Assembly: GCA_033182465.1 (NCBI GenBank)
Contig: CP137319.1
Location: 1,240,001 to 1,304,000 of the forward strand
Source of the DNA: Sanghuangporus weigelae
Lineage: Eukaryota > Basidiomycota > Agaricomycetes > Hymenochaetales > Hymenochaetaceae
Reading direction: 5' to 3'
Length of the DNA stretch: 64,000 bases
How positions within the stretch are numbered: position 1 is the first letter of the stretch; every line of letters begins with the position of its first letter. Under the pieces are notes generated by a model, which worked only from the letters and a program-made list of their open reading frames with translations, ran no database searches and was not told the origin of the DNA. Positions 62,995 to 64,000 of the stretch are shown here, in pieces. Both the position numbers and the translations under genes were made by a program.

Positions 62995-64000
62995 TCATTG
63001 TTCCAACTTCCTATGATAATGCATGAAGTCGACGACAAGGCGCTCTCCAAAGAAACGGCGCATGTTATCCACTCGACCAAAGCTCAGGATGATCTCCTTG
63101 CCTTCTTCGCGAGCCTGCGAGCGGACTTTCTCGCTTCTGGTGTCCCCAGACCTGATCGCATTACGAAGACGCTGCAAGTAGGACTCAACAACATGGATGC
63201 AAAGAGAAGTGAAATGTCCCGGAGCCGTTTGAGGAGAATTCCAGTATTCGCGAACGAGTATTCGCACGAGGGGCATTACGCAAGACTTATTCCGGACCAC
63301 ATCGTTTTCGAAGTTCCTCATTATGTCGGAGCGTGGATTGAGGAACAAAGGCGCCGGCGCATTTGGGTCTACCATTACATCGCAAAGAAGAAAGGCACGG
63401 AGGCCTTTCTTCAGCGGCTCCATTGCAACAAGCGACCCGGAGTGCCAAAGAAGAATGGAGACCATGTTATCAGTGTAACATGTTTTCGCGAAATCGAACG
63501 ACTCGGTTTGAGAGTTCCGAGTTACAGTTATCTTTCCTCCGCGATAATCAAAGGGATAGTCAACCAGAAGTCCTCCAATAACTCCTGGTTGGTATTGAAC
63601 ATCACTAAACTTTACGTGAGTAACCACTGACATGTTAAGCAGCAAAAAAGACATACGGAGAGCTGAGCTGTATGGCGCTTAGAAAGAAAACATGTCAATA
63701 GGCACTTTGATACGTACGTAGACATGACTCACCTGCAGCCCTTCCCAAACATCCTGAGACCCTTCAGTGCTAACTTGAATTCACCAGTAAAGCCATGACG
63801 TTCTAAAAGTCTTCGAGCATGATACTTCAACAACGCACGCGAACCTTCTCGATCATGAAAGTACATCTCGTCATTCGAGTATGCAGCGTACATCGAATTG
63901 GGTTTAGGTTTGTCCACGCCCACGAAAAGCAAGCTGCAAGCAGCAGAGAGTTTCGCATAATCCACTTCCTGCAATGGCTCCTTATGTGGACCAATGTGAA
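62995..64000 (-). CDS. Putative 2-oxoglutarate/Fe(II) oxygenase-like protein, 3' part (partial)
   Basis: The gene starts beyond the right edge. Exons 64000-63733 (open at the edge) and 63604-62995 are visible, joined through AG|GTGAGT and a TTTAG acceptor so that the frame continues as GKGCSDVQYQPGVIGG. The stretch DYRGGKITVTRNSQTESFDF resembles the GG-x-(hydrophobic)-x-V strand of prolyl-hydroxylase-like dioxygenases that are abundant in Agaricomycetes; the catalytic HxD motif would lie upstream or is not clear here. The C-terminal 150 residues are helical and Arg-rich. Assignment is tentative. Confidence 0.5.

Overview
The window is a piece of nuclear DNA from a mushroom-type basidiomycete (Agaricomycetes most likely). 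The evidence is tightly packed protein genes interrupted by many short GT-AG introns (mostly 46-75 nt), intron-containing histone H3 and H4 genes, and basidiomycete-style gene content: an iron GATA factor with two zinc fingers around a cysteine-rich centre, an Opi1-type regulator, F-box/leucine-rich genes and a GPI-anchored aspartic protease. No rRNA, convincing tRNA, CRISPR array or prophage was seen. I rebuilt exons by hand from splice signals, reading frame and family conservation. All exon sets below keep an open frame, but none is transcript-verified.

Layout, left to right. 0-9 kb holds housekeeping genes: the C-terminus of an anoctamin, ARG7/ArgJ (arginine biosynthesis), ribosomal protein eL33, a pirin, the ribosome-assembly factor Rsa4/Notchless, and a divergent H4-H3 pair. 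9.9-21.6 kb holds an aspartic protease, two different family-16 (METTL21-like) methyltransferases flanking a mitochondrial rhomboid protease (PCP1/PARL), and an unassigned nuclear-looking coiled-coil protein. 22.3-28.8 kb holds the Urbs1/SreA-type iron GATA factor and an Opi1-type phospholipid regulator. 28.8-37.8 kb is gene-poor, containing nucleoporin Nup85 and a 72-residue cysteine-rich protein encoded by three tiny exons. 37.8-53 kb holds an F-BAR/RhoGAP protein, an F-box protein, a second H3-H4 pair in inverted order, a CUE/DUF1771/Smr protein, a DUF2015 protein, a Sir2-type deacetylase and an unassigned protein. 53-64 kb holds a second F-box-like gene, an AT-rich gap with two small inverted-repeat transposons, a KAT14-like acetyltransferase, a KEN-box protein, a Sly41-like transporter and the 3' part of a possible 2-oxoglutarate oxygenase.

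Several genes share a chromatin theme (two H3-H4 pairs, Sir2, KAT14-like), but they are scattered among unrelated genes and I do not claim a functional cluster. The most unusual observations are: a RhoGAP intron whose donor reads GA instead of GT and which must be removed to keep the frame; a 9-nt microexon in SIR2; an H3 tail two residues longer than the standard near K27, in both H3 copies; patchy near-identity between the two histone loci that looks like gene conversion; and two non-autonomous transposons with intact target duplications.
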